Part shown: positions 35,530 to 47,600 of the stretch, piece after piece
Position numbering within the stretch: position 1 is the stretch's first letter
How the letters are laid out: each line of letters starts with the position of its first letter
Assembly: GCF_035222275.1 (NCBI RefSeq)
Contig: NW_026946359.1
Span: forward strand, 5,208,001 to 5,272,000
DNA: 64,000 bases
Direction: 5' to 3'
Source of the DNA: Podospora bellae-mahoneyi
Lineage: Eukaryota; Ascomycota; Sordariomycetes; Sordariales; Podosporaceae
Program-made: the position numbers and the translations under genes
Notes under the pieces: model-generated
The model's input: the letters and a program-made list of their open reading frames with translations, nothing else
The model's database searches: none
What the model was told of the DNA's origin: nothing

Positions 35530-35572
35530 GAGAGAGGTGCCCTGCCCAGAGAGGTGCCCAGAGAGGTGCCCG
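35530..35572. repeat. Tandem AGAGAGGTGCCC repeat, about 3 copies
   Basis: Three near-identical copies of a 12-bp unit, the first separated from the second by a few bases. Located in the gene-poor block. Confidence 0.85.
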
Positions 35573-35694
35573 GAAAGTGTTCGTCCTGTGCTTGGCGGGG
35601 TACATTGGACTTGCCCTCCACGGGTGGGTGTTGGTCGGTGGATGATCTCACTGCAGATGCCAGTCTGGCTGGCAGTAGCACACATCAGCAGCAT

Positions 35695-35714
35695 CTTACC
35701 TTACCTTACCTTAC
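35695..35714. repeat. (CTTAC)4 pentanucleotide repeat
   Basis: Four perfect copies of CTTAC. On the other strand this reads (GTAAG)4, identical to a consensus fungal splice donor. Confidence 0.9.
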
Positions 35715-38171
35715 AGATGCCGCTTTGGATCATCACCACTGCCACTATCTGCCCATTCCTTCCCCAAACGGACATCTTCAAGAGTCAGTCCTTCGCTAGA
35801 AGCCCAAGGGTCCTTGCCAGCAGTTCCAGTTAGAACCTCGGGCTGGATGTCTCAGCATCCGGGACCACACAGACAGTGGTTTCGTTTTATGCCCATCTGT
35901 GGATTTTTTCATCTCAACTTCCGTCGCAAATACCCATAAGTTTCACAGCATGATGCATTTGAACCTGGCATCTGGGGAAAACCTTTTCGTCGAGTCCAGC
36001 CCTGCGATCTTGCAGCAGGTTTTTCCACCCCAGGTTGTCGCTCCTGCTCCTGTCGTCCCAAGCCAGAGACCGCCAATGCCGTCACTGTCAGTCTATCCTA
36101 CGCTCGTGACAGCTGTGATGCTCAGTCCAACATGCATTTATGATGGTCAGCGCCCCAGCTGAGCCGCAGAGGAGAATACGGCACCCAGGAACCTGGTCCT
36201 TTTCCCCGGATTCTCGGGCTCGGATCAGTCATCACCCAGAGAAACAGCCACAGACTTGCACGACGGGAGATGTATGGACCATTATGGTACGACTTGGGGT
36301 TCAAGAACAAGCCAGGCACCAGGCATCCCCCAGGCCCCAGGTATCTGGGTCCAACGCTCCCGGTGGCCGGTGGCAGAGCCATCTAACTACAGGGAAGACG
36401 GTTCCATTATCATGCTCATCAAGTCACCGGACCCGATTAGGATCTCGGCCGGTGAAGAATCACTAGGCGGTGCACGACGGATACGCGAGGGCCGTATACA
36501 GAACCGCAACCTCAATTCGCCGGCCCTTCGAGAGCCGCACAGTACGCCCAAAAGTGAAGGGCATTCAATCTCACAGCTGGTGCTTCCTAATCGCCAGCTT
36601 CTAGGACAGTGTGGCTTACTTGTGATGCAGGACAATGTCACCTTGCCCGAAGGCTGTTGCTCGCAGAGCCGGTCATCTGAAGTTTTGCTTGGACTGGCTG
36701 CTGATGTCCGGACATTGATGACACCTAGCCGCACCATTTTGGATGAGCCACCTCAGTCAAACCCCTCCTGCAAGGCACCGCACACCATCGGAACTCCTTC
36801 TTCCCATTGCTTACCTACTCCGCAGCTACTCGCTGGATATTCGAGGGCAACTGTGGAAATGCTGACAGCTAAGCAGCAGTATCGGCATAAACTTCTCTGG
36901 CAAAGCGCTAGTTAACCACCGTCATTGTTTGACCATGTTTGCGATCTTACTTTCGGGACTGACACGGTTTGCTTTGATCGTACGGTCATGCTCTCATGCT
37001 CATCTATACAGCCAAATTTCCAACAGCCCGGCCACACCTCACTGTCCCACCAAGTGTCTTTGAATGGGTCGCCTCTCTTCGAGTTCGCAAAACTACTGCA
37101 GCTCTATAGTTTCAGTGTCTTTTTTCGGCTCTCTGGCGTGTGTTTTCTTCCGGGTCGTAGCATCATCGCCCATGCGGCTGGGCTAGCGTCAAGCCACCCG
37201 CTGAGCTTCTTCATCGGATCCCGACTCGGAGGACGGAGGTTGGGGATGGAGATGTGCTTCTTTGGAATCTCGGAGGCCGCTGTTCCCTCAGCAATGGCAC
37301 TGTTCCCCGCATTGATTTGTTTCTCTTGCTATCCTCTCTTGCGTACTTAAGTCTCAATTTGCGTAAGTTTGTCCAGTTGCTGGAAACTAGTTGTCCCGCC
37401 GTCACTTAACTGGATCTCCCGCTTCAAAGGTCCTGGAGAGCATAGCGTGCTTTTGCAAGTGCTGGTGATCAAGACTGCTGAGAGCGTATCGGTTCGTCTT
37501 TTAATTAGCCTGGAGGCTGTTTTTTCTTTTATTTAACTTAAACAAGGTTGCGCGTCCCCCTTTGGCTTGGGTCGTGGACCACTATTCGTAGCTCAAAGCA
37601 GCTGCAGGTCCTCCAGCGGGAACACGCGAACCAAAGCCGATGTACCGAGAGTTGCGTGGAATTCATTGACCAATATGGGCATGGCAATCTAAATGCTGGG
37701 CAATGCTATGTCTATGTAGTGCGGTGGTTTCTATTTCTAGCCGCTTCTTTTCCTTCTCTCTCGGGGTCTTGGAGGCTACGGTATGTTCTTGCAGGGGAAA
37801 ATTCTTGCCAGATAGAGAAATACAACATCACTGGCATCATGCTGTGGTTTGTTGAACATACGCACGGGCATACCTGCCAAGGGTGATTGGCTTGTGTAGT
37901 ATAGTTCATTCCTCCGACAATCTAGATCTGTTCGCTTTAGGGAACGGCGATCCTCACCAAAGACCGATGACGATTTGTCCTCCCTGTGAGGTGTGTCGGG
38001 TAAGGGGAAGCTTGAAACTTGATGACAAGAATTCAACGACATTCCCGCCAGCCGAGGCTGTCCAGTCACTTGTCGAGTCTTCGATCGAGGGAATACAGTT
38101 TCAATTGAGGCTAATTGAAAGCACAATACAAGTCCCCCCCACCCCCCACTTATCTTGTCCTTTATTTTCTT

Positions 38172-38179
38172 TGACGTCA
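38172..38179. promoter_or_regulatory. CRE palindrome within TTGACGTCAA
   Basis: A perfect TGACGTCA extended to a 10-bp palindrome, 757 bp upstream of the AhpC/TSA-like gene. Plausible bZIP site; use not shown. Confidence 0.3.
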
Positions 38180-38935
38180 ACAAAAAAACACACAAGTCCC
38201 GTTTTCTTTGTTCAACTGTTGTAAAACCGTTTGAAGAAGATTGGGGCCAGGAATCGCTCCTTGGGACCCCGCAATTCATCCAGCCAATCGGGACTCGGGA
38301 GCCGCTCTTTCACCAAGCCAAGAGTCGCTGACATCAGCAGCAAGGGGACAAGGCCCGGGGGGGAGGGGTCAGCTAACCCCAACCCTCCGTTGAGCTGGGA
38401 CCCCTCTCTTCGACGTGGTGAGTGGGGCAGCTGAGGTCCACTTCCTCCAACGGCCGAGCCGGGTCTTGTCATGGTCTCTTGGTCAGGGGTAGGGTTAACT
38501 TTGGACAGGGCCCTTTCCCAGACACGACGACCTGCGACGTTATCTGCTTCAAAAGTTATCGACGGCTTGTGTTTAGCTGCGTCTATGGTAGCCGTGGCCT
38601 GGGGGTTTATGTTTCATGATTTTCATCTTGGTTTTCTGTTGATTCCCTTTGGTAGGGCGATCTTGTTTCCTTCTGTTCTTCTTCAGGGGGTTTTCCTGAA
38701 GCGGTCGGTTTGTCGCGATCCCTGAAAATAAGCATTTGACGCGATTGATATCAAGACCGTGCTTTCCCCCTTTTTTGTTCCTCTTGACCTTGCAAAGTTG
38801 CAACCGTCATTTGCTTTTGGGTTTTCTTCGGTCGGTCTTTTTCTATTTTTCTAGGCATTCCGGAACTTTCCGTTTTAGCAAGACGACAGTCGGAATTGGG
38901 GGCATTCACAGCATTGCAAGGAGACACCAAGCAAG

Positions 38936-39848
38936 ATGTTCTCCGGCCTGGCGCAAAAGGCAGCGTTCAAAAAAATCGGCTTGCCATCTGACACCTTCTC
39001 ACAAATCACCAACGCCTTCAGCAATGACACCTCGTCATCAGCACAACCGTCCAGGCAACCAAACAAACTCAGAAAATCACCCCCAGACCCCAACAACACC
39101 GACAACAAATCCTGGTTCTCGGTTTCCTCCCTCCCACTGACCGTCCAACCCTGGCTCTCCCCACCACCACCCCCAGTCCCAGTTTCCAAACCCCCCAGAA
39201 TAGGCGACCTAGCTCCCACGGACCCAGACCGCATCTTATCACCACAACTCGGCCCCTCAGGCGGAAACCGCAAGACAATCGTTGTCTTTCTCCGCTGCGT
39301 CGGTTGTGCCTGTAAGCTCCCCATTCGTCCCACCCCTCTTACAAAACAGCACATATCTAACCTCCCCCAAAGTCGCCCAACAAACATTCACCGACCTTCG
39401 CAACCTCTCCCTCAAACACCGCGATGTAGCCTTCCTAGCAGTATCCCACTCCTCCCCCGCCGCCACAGAGAAATGGGTTTCCCTCATCGGCGGCAAGGGC
39501 AACGTCAAGATCGTCTACGACCCCCAACGCAAGATCTACGCTAGCTGGGGCATGGGGACGGGTGGGTGGGGTTACTTGCTGAACGTGAACACGCAGGTGA
39601 ACGGGTTCAAGACAAAGGGGTGGTTGGGAACGACTGTGGCGGCGAGTGTGGAGAGGACAGAGGGGTTTAGTTCGATGAAGAGGCTGGGGCAGGGGGGGGT
39701 GGAGGAGGGGATGAAGATGGGGAATAAGTGGCAGGAGGCTGGGGGGTGGGCGGTGGATGGGAGGGGGAGGGTGGTTTGGGGGGGGAAGCTTGCAAAGGCG
39801 GATGAGAGTTTGGGGTTGGAGGAGGGGGTGAGTTTGTTGAAGTTGTGA
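38936..39848 (+). CDS. AhpC/TSA-like antioxidant protein (peroxiredoxin-like)
   Basis: Exons 38936-39311 and 39373-39848, with a 61-nt intron (donor GTAAGC, acceptor CAAAG), give 283 residues. The join creates TIVVFLRCVGCAFAQQTFTD, the strand-loop-helix with the CxxC that marks the fungal PRX-like AhpC/TSA family. HRDVAFLAVSHSSPAATEKW, the KIVYDPQRKIYASWGMG strand and the final GGWAVDGRGRVVWGGKLAKADE complete the thioredoxin fold. The first ~100 residues are a Pro/Ser-rich extension starting MFSGLAQKAAFKKIGLPSDT. No signal peptide, so probably cytosolic. Peroxide reduction is the family expectation; whether both Cys are redox-active is not shown. The coding strand switches from C-rich to very G-rich near 39545. 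Confidence 0.85.
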
Positions 39849-42759
39849 TGATGGGAGGGGGTGAAAAGTAGGGTTTGTTATGATGTGATGATTTTGGGGG
39901 TTTAGTTTGGAGTTTAGGCGTTTGTGTATCGAATATTTGGGTGGGCATGGGATCTGAATACGACCAAGATCAGAACGGAGCTCAACAAGAGCTTGCTAAG
40001 CCCATGAAAATGTCATTCAACTCATTCCAATCCCTGAACTTTTGTTCCACCATCTCTGGAGACTTTTCTGCAATAAGACTCTAAAAGGGCTAGATCTCAC
40101 CCCCATCCACTCCAGGCGCTTACTCACCCCTAGCCCAGCACCACCACGTTTCTCCTACCCTCTTTCTGCTTCTGATTGGCCAGTACGGCATATAAACGTC
40201 TATTGCAGAATGTATTGGCTGACATCTATCCGTACCTAACCTAAACCCTCAACATTTCCCACAGGGGCGAGGCTAGGCTGCACCTCGGCCACCACCACCA
40301 GCATCCATTGCGGAATCAATTCCGCTTGCAAGGCCAGATCACAACCGGCCTGGGAGTCAACTCGAGGCTATGTGCAGAGGACACAGTAAGGTTCGGCACG
40401 TCGTGGATGGAGCATGTGCCGCTGGGGAGGCAGGCAGGGCCACAAAAACAGACCGAGAGACCTACCGACTCGGCCGAGAGGGGCATGCAGAGTCCCTTAC
40501 AGCGCCGTAGCTGTAAGGCTGTCAAGTTTCCGGTGTAAGGTTGATGCTTTCGGGTAAGGCAGAGATGTTCCCGCAAAGGAAAGGCAGGTTTGTGCGGCGA
40601 TTGGTGGCTGGTTGGGAAAAGATCCCCTTGGATGAGTCACAAAACCCTGATCAAATTTGGGCATATTACATCAAAAGTCGATGCCCTTGCAACACCAACG
40701 CGAGATACGGTTGTCATCGTTCCTACTCAAAAGCAGGCAGTACTTTTTTACAAGCCTTGAGATGCTCCTCCTACCAAGGCAGAAAAGTACTAACCCCAAG
40801 ATAAGGTGCATAATGTTTGCACCCTGGGCATCCAACACACACCCACCCGTGCCACAAACAACGTCATAATCACGCCGTGCAACATGTTCACCACATTTGA
40901 ACCCTCCGCTCCCCGGAAACAACGGGTCTCGGTTTCGGGGGACGGAAAATCGGAAAGATTCAGCCCGGAACATCGTGTTATACGGCAGGCAGCCGAGACC
41001 ACACCACCACCACCACCACCACCACCACCACCACCACCACCACCAACTCCCAAGAGGACTTACATCTTTTCCAAGCAGGCCCCCCGTCCCAGCCCCCGAA
41101 GAGGCAACTTTTGAATCAAACCTCACAAAAACAACCCGACCTTGAGACAAGAGCTTGGTTATTCACCTTCTACCACCACACCACCCCCTGTCCTTTTGCG
41201 CAGAACCGCTCCCGTAAGCACAATACGCACTGTCAAAAAATAGGAGGTTTGTTTACATCCCCCTCCCCGCCCCCCCCTTTACCACATCGTGTTTCCCCCC
41301 AAACACCAACAACATACTGAATCAAGTTGACAACCAACCAAGAAAATTGCATATTATTAAGTGTGTGGAAAGTACAAAGGTAGCTTGTAGTAAATAAAAA
41401 ATGGAATCCCTTCCAGCCCCCTAAGTGATGCTGTCAGTGTGAAAAAAAAAACCCATGGTGATAATTTGCCAGATGCATAATCGCAACTCTCAACCCTCCA
41501 ATCCCTCAAATGTTAAAAGCAATAATAACCCCGCACGACCAACCCCAGAAATGTATGTTGTTTCCTTCTCTTCGCCCCCCATCCAACACCCAAAAGGCCC
41601 GGGGAAAAAACACATGTCCTACTCCCTCAAACCTTGAGACCCGACCCTGAAAGAATTCACCCAAAAACAATCCACCAGTGTGTCCCCAATCCCAGTCTTC
41701 ACCTCCATCCCGACATCCCACCCAGATATCTCCATCTCCTTGCCTATTAGCCACCATGCCAAATATACACCACCCACCCTTTTCTCACCCTCCACCACTC
41801 ACTGCCCACTATGCCTTCAACCTCCTCCACACAACCTCACCACAAACAACACCAAAAGCCACACTCAAAAACAAACCCGCTTGCAATTCTCTCAAAGCCA
41901 ACTATGATAATAACAAAGTAGCTAAGTTTTTTTTTCCCCTCAGGCATGTCTTTTCCCTCCATGCAAAAGCAAAAATAAAAGATGTAATAACCCCCCACTT
42001 TCCCTCAAGACTAGGAAAAACAAATCCCAAGAATAACACCACCGCCTTAACCTCCCACCAATCCCGACCCCCAATCCCCCCATGTGCATTTGTTCTTGTT
42101 CCTTCCTCCTCTTACCACCCTTCCAAATACCTACCCCCCCCCCAAAACCTCCCTCCTCTCTCGAAAACACCATGAACAAAAGGTAACAACAAGAGTAGCA
42201 CACAAAGACGCCTCAGTGTAAAAAAAAAAAGTGAATAAGAGCCCACCAAAACCCCAACCAACCACCAACACACCACCAATGCAGAAAACAAAACAATACA
42301 AAACAAAAACAAAAAACAAAAAGACCCTCCAAACAAAAATCCCAATTTCCTCCTCTTTTTTTTTTTCCCCCACCTTCAAAACCCCACAATCAGCCTTCCA
42401 CCAAACCCATCCATCATCCATCCCCCCTTGATGTTTGCTGTGCAACCAAAAGTTACACTTGACGCGCCTCCCGCCAGATTCCCATATAACAATGCCCAAT
42501 TGCCCCACGCCAAGAACCATAAAACACCAAATGTCTTGATCTCCACCTTTTTTTAAAACCCATTTGACCAGCGAAAAAGCGCCTCATGATCGTACCCCCA
42601 ATCCGCCGTCCTGTGTTATTGTTGTTGTAGTTGTAGTTGTTGTTGCTGTGCGTGTATAGCTGCACAAAAATCCCCGCCTAGACTGACTCCATCAGAAAAA
42701 CCTAAATGTTGTGTTGGTTGCAGGGCAGTTTGTATGGAAAAAAATCTTCCACCACTTGA
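39849..42759. other. 2.9-kb convergent stretch without a supported gene
   Basis: This lies between the AhpC/TSA-like stop and the stop of the minus-strand gene at 42760. The right half (41300-42750) is A/C-rich with homopolymer runs, like the 3' UTR of a minus-strand transcript. The translated ORFs are low-complexity Pro/Ser/Asn. No RNA gene or TE recognised. Confidence 0.4.
41003..41045. repeat. (CAC)14 microsatellite
   Basis: A pure CAC run giving poly-His, poly-Pro or poly-Thr in the plus-strand frames and poly-Trp or poly-Gly on the minus strand. The surrounding ORFs are artefacts of this repeat. Confidence 0.93.
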
Positions 42760-44613
42760 TTAACCCCAGACGCTAGCCTGGGGCTTGCTATTGCCCCAAC
42801 CACCACGACCGCCACCCCAGCCGCCCAGCCCAACATTCCCAGCAGTCTCAGCCGTGGCCGAGGCAGGAGCAAGGGCCGCCCCGTTATCCTCAGCACCCCC
42901 AACACTGTAACCTTGGCTCAAAGGCGAAGGCAACGGAGTCGTCGACCGTTTGTTCAAAGCCGGGTTCGACGGCGAACCGCCGCTCACCGAAGGGCGAGTC
43001 CCAATGGGAGCAACAGACCCCTGGCCGGGCTTGCCGCCCTGAGAGGCCTGGCGAGGCGGTGACCCTCCGGGAGAAGAAGCGCTGGTGCGAGTCGTTTGCT
43101 GAGCCAGAGGGGCGTCGTACATACCCTTTCCTCCACCGCCGGGGTTCGACTGAGGGCTCGAGTTGCTGTTGGCGCGTGCCTGGTCGTTGCCTCCGGCAGA
43201 TGCAAGTCCCTGTCCGCCCTCCAAAGGACCCTGAGCGCTGGGATCAATCTGGCCCAAAGAAGCACGGCCGGAATCATACATGGAACCCCCGCCATAGAAG
43301 CCGCGAGCCTGGGGAGGAGGGGGGCCACCAGGAAATTCACCCTCGCCGTACAGTGCCTGGCGTTGTTGAGCAATAAGCTTCCGGCGCTCTTCCTCAGGCA
43401 GGCTGTTTGGGCTCAAGGTGCGGTCGGGCTTGTTAAACCCAGCAGGATCGACGATGGCAGCTAGAGGAAAAGTTGGCGTTAGCTTATAGTCTCCCAAAAT
43501 GGATCTTGCCGGGAAGGAACAGTTAGAAAAAATAGGTGTAGACAGGGAGATCCGCCCAAAACATCCTCGTATACACAGTTTAGGAAGCACAGGACCATGT
43601 GGCGTCGAACCGCACTTGTGGCACAACAGAGTCTGGGAACAGAAGCGGATGAAGCCCGAAAAAGGTGTCAAGCGCTTCTATTTTGTTTTTTTCTGATTTT
43701 TTTTGTTTTGTCTTTGGTGTGATATGGTAGGAAGGTTTCTGATGCTATACAGAAGAGGGCGGCCTACTCCGGTTGTATTGCTGCTCCTGATGGTAATTAC
43801 GAAGCTCACGCTCCCGCTGAGCAGCCATTCTCCTCTTGGCCTGCATCATCTGCTCCGCCTCGTTCGAGCCGCGCGAGGTCTGGTGCCGCTGCGATGCGTA
43901 GAAGTTCTGCAGGTTGGTCGGGTTCTGGTGAGGAGGACCGCCGCGGACATCACCAAAGTCGGCCACGGAGTGGGGACGGGATCCGGGGCCACCGCCGGGA
44001 GCACGGGGATCTGGATGATTCAAATGTCAGTGGGTCGGGGCTCATCAGCACTGGCCCGGCCAGCCCCAGACTATACTCACCGAAGCCTGGGTATCTCCTG
44101 GGTGCAGCAATCATGTTAGGAGGAACAAACTCACGACGACCACCCACGCCAGGCGCTCCATACATCTTCCCGCTCTTGAGCAGGTTGTCGATGGCACGGT
44201 CAACCTCTGCACAGCATCAATGTCAGTGGATATTGCCTCAAGCCCCTATTTACCATCAAACATTCCACCGTTTCCAGCCACAACAGCATGTTGTTCTTGT
44301 TGGATGGGTTGGGTTCGGATGTATTCGTGATGGTAAAGTATAAATCGGCCGTAGAAAAGTGCAGGTTTCAAACATACCCTCGAGCTGGTGGGAAAACGCC
44401 GCAGGCTCCTCGCGGGGGATGACCGAACTAGCACCTGCATGGGAGTTGTGTTGTCAGCAAAAGGAACGACGTCTATTAACAATCGAAGCCCAAAAGGGTG
44501 AGCGACATACCGGACCGCGCGGGAGGAGGGGTCTGGTGATCCCAGCCGCCACCGACCTGAGGAGGAGGAGCGGGGGGCCATTGCGATTGCGAATTCTCGT
44601 AGTATGCCGCCAT
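42760..44613 (-). CDS. Disordered fungal protein, five-exon model
   Basis: Minus-strand exons: 44613-44511, 44434-44378, 44206-44081, 44010-43768 and 43460-42760 (409 residues). The first four joins are well supported: MAAYYENSQSQWPPAP, then ASSVIPREEPAAFSHQLE, then EVDRAIDNLLKSGKM with REFVPPNMIAAPRRYPGF, then DPRAPGGGP. A basic helical stretch follows (EQMMQAKRRMAAQRERELRN). The last intron is uncertain: its acceptor (CCTCTAG after a GCTAAC branch) is good, but the donor I used (GTAGGC at 43767) is weak and the intron would be 307 nt. If it is not removed, the protein stops at 43745 after 183 residues. The last exon begins AIVDPAGFNKPDRTLSP, then EEERRKLIAQQRQALYGEGE and a Gly/Ser/Pro-rich tail. 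No known domain; possibly RNA-associated, from composition only. Confidence 0.65.
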
Positions 44614-47600
44614 GGTGTCGAGATGATGTTTTGATCAGAGGTTCTGGGCCCAAAGGTCGCAGCAAAACAAGCCGGAGAAAGTGACGGAGTCCGATCAGGG
44701 ATTGACTCTGCAACGGTTTTCCAGTCAGTGTCAGTCAGAGATTAATATTTCGCAAGACCGTGTAAACAATCAAGAAACCAAGAAACAAGGTTCGGGAGGC
44801 GGGCGACGAGTTCCAAAAAAGTACACGAGTGCCCCAGCAGCCAAACACACACACACACACACACACACAAAAAAAAAAGAAGCTTCGGGCGTTGTTCCTT
44901 CGTCAAGGAGAAGGTGAAGCGCGACTTGCGCAGCTGTCGAGCCGTCAGGGTGAGAAAAATTCGATTGCCGCCCCCGACCGACGGTCGCTTCCTCTTTCGA
45001 CTGATGGCCTTTGCCGTACAACCAGACACTCGCAACCCAGCACCGGTGACCAGTTGAGTGATCAGACACCACACAGAGCCAGACAGCGTGGACACACACA
45101 CAACGCCTCAGGCCGCCCGCCAGCTCAGCCCAATCCCAAGGTAAGGCAGGTAGGAATAACCCACCCACCTCTCCTCACCGCATGACAAGTCAACTCGACA
45201 AACACAACACAGACAACACAAGGCACTCACCAGAGGAAAAAAAGTCAACTCGCACCTTTCGCTGAAAGGTCCCGGTGTGATTCAAAACTGTTGGCAAGTG
45301 GCAACAACACTCAACAGAGCCCCGAAGAGGAGGAGGAGAGGGAAAGAGAAAAAAAAGGTCGCACGCACCCCAACGCGCCAGGTAATTTTAGTCGCTGGCT
45401 GAGAGTGGAGGGTTGCGTTAGGATGAAAAGACCGGGGAGATGGAGGTTCTTGGGCCCCGGCGCAAAGGACAGCGGGACGTGGGTCGATCGGCCTGACGTG
45501 GGTGGCAGGGGCCTTGTCCAGTGATTATCCCCCTTTCCAGAGTATTTTATATCAATAGGTAGGTAGTTTGCTTGAGAAGCAGTCATCAAGCAGAAGGAAT
45601 AGGAATGATTCCGCAGTTCTGCAAGCTGCCTGCTGGGATGGTCAGGCAGCTCAAAGGTCTGTATGTAGCATGTCACCTAACAAGGTACCTTACATGTCAT
45701 GTCATCCACCACCTAAAGCTAGCCCAGGCCACTGCCTTCTTCAGCAAAATCTGCCCTGCCTTACAGGACTGACTGCTCAACAAACAAACTGGAAACTACT
45801 TTGGAGAGTATCCTTTGAGATGAAAGCTGGAGGGGCGCCACACGCTGGTTGTCACTTTCTGCAGAAGAACGCTAGCGATGTCCCGATGTCCAGGGTGGCC
45901 TGGGAAATGCTTCCACCATCGAAACGCGATAACGGAGAACGGAAATGACGACGATGAAAAAGTCACGCCAGTTTTCTTGAGCGAAACATCGGCAATGTCT
46001 ATCAGTTGTAACCATGGTCACATACCGAGCTTTTCGTGATAGGGGTCGAATCCATGGGACTGGCCTCGGTGGCTCTCGGAAGGTTTGCACGCTTTGCAAC
46101 CGAATTCCAATCCATCGAATCTTCAAGGCTCTCCCATCTGAGATCTGCCGAGAAGAGCATCCGCCGTTCGCCTCTCTTTTCTACTTTGATATCAACCTTG
46201 GGCACTGCGCACTCTTTCTTTCTTTCTCCTGCTTGATGGGCCCCCAATCATCTCCTGCTCCCACAAGCCTAATTTCATGTGAACCGAGAGGTGACACAAA
46301 GGCTGTTGCAACAAAGTGTCAAGAAGGTCCGTCATTGGCACGCCGAGGCTGATTTGAGAAATCGAGAGACGCATCAACTCCAATGAACCCGGGACCTTGG
46401 CCAAGCGGGTTCGGCACAAACCAAGGTGGGCACCCGATACCTCCCCGTGATAGCGTCACTGCTTCAGTCCCCGAAAAGGGAAGGCCGCACCGCGAATAGG
46501 GGAAGCCGGCGGTCGATGCCGTCCGGGAAGAGCTTTTGAAGAACTTTGTTGAAGAAGAACTTGCTGTCCCAAACCATGAGCCAATGGACGATCTGGCTTC
46601 GCAACACGATGAGCGCTGACAACATGACAGCCGGTATCAACCGTCGAAGTCCCCATCTCTTGCCATGCCTTGATGTTCTACAATCTAAAAATGTCCCAAT
46701 TACCTAATAAATAGTCCGGGCGCGATTGCGAAATGCGATGTCATATGGTCCCCGTCTTCAACACTTCCCACTGTTCTCGTTCCCACTCTCGGGAAGGAGT
46801 TCCCAGCAGAGTGGTGAACGTTGCGGACCCTACTCTAGGAATGGCTCCCTAGCGCCTTCGCAGGGGTCTGTTTGGATCTTGGTAATCGGGTATGATTATA
46901 GGGGCCTGGAACTGCTACCTTCTTGTCTCCTATATTATGTCTGTCTCTTCGCCAGTCTGTATCCGGGCCTTTTTGTTATTGTTTTCGGCTTCTTCGGGTT
47001 CTGTACCGGAGCCATATTCAGTCTGTCTCTGCTCTGCTCTGCTCTGCATCGGCGTTAGGTTACAAAGGCGTTTCGAAAGCTTCAGACAGCGGCATGTGGA
47101 CTTTTTTTATGCCGACTTTCAGGGAAACGTGTGGGGTTGAGTGAGGGGTAGTTCAGAGTTCGGACAAGATCGACCCGCCAGCTTTCCCTACCTTCAACTT
47201 CATTTGGAATGCTATACAGAGCGGCATCGGATTGACAGACTATGGAAGCCCTATCGACATGTACAGCCTGTCCGGAAGCTTTCTTACCCGGTACATCTCT
47301 GCAGTAGTCCTGCACTATGGACTGGCTAGGCTTGATATCTGACAAAAATGGCGATGGGCTCAAACAATAATCGCCTTCCATAACAGCAACTCAAAATCTA
47401 TCAGTTGACAGCTGCAAGTTCATACCAACAACTTGAGCTTCCCAAAGCCGGGACTGACTAAGCTCGCCGGAATCTCCTGTGGCCTGGTTTGCCAATGCTA
47501 CTGGGAGCTTGTCCGAAGGAGCTGTTGTGTTGGGATCTTTGACATCAGGTATCTAACCTCTGGAGGCAGACATTTGTAGAACAACCACACAGCCACTGCT

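Larger units (their letters stand above)
33647..38935. other. 5.3-kb stretch without a supported gene
   Basis: The left part (33647-35250) is upstream of the nucleotidyltransferase and probably holds its promoter and a long leader with short upstream ORFs. The rest has ORFs up to 219 codons (36256-36915) with no recognisable domain, start context or splice support. It includes two small tandem repeats and a CRE palindrome, listed separately. No TE signature seen. Confidence 0.4.

Noticed and set aside
36256-36915. 219-codon plus-strand ORF
   Set aside because: No recognisable domain, splice support or codon bias like the real genes nearby.
40671-41150. ORFs with poly-Trp, poly-Gly, poly-Pro or poly-His runs on both strands
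   Set aside because: Created by the CAC microsatellite at 41003-41045.
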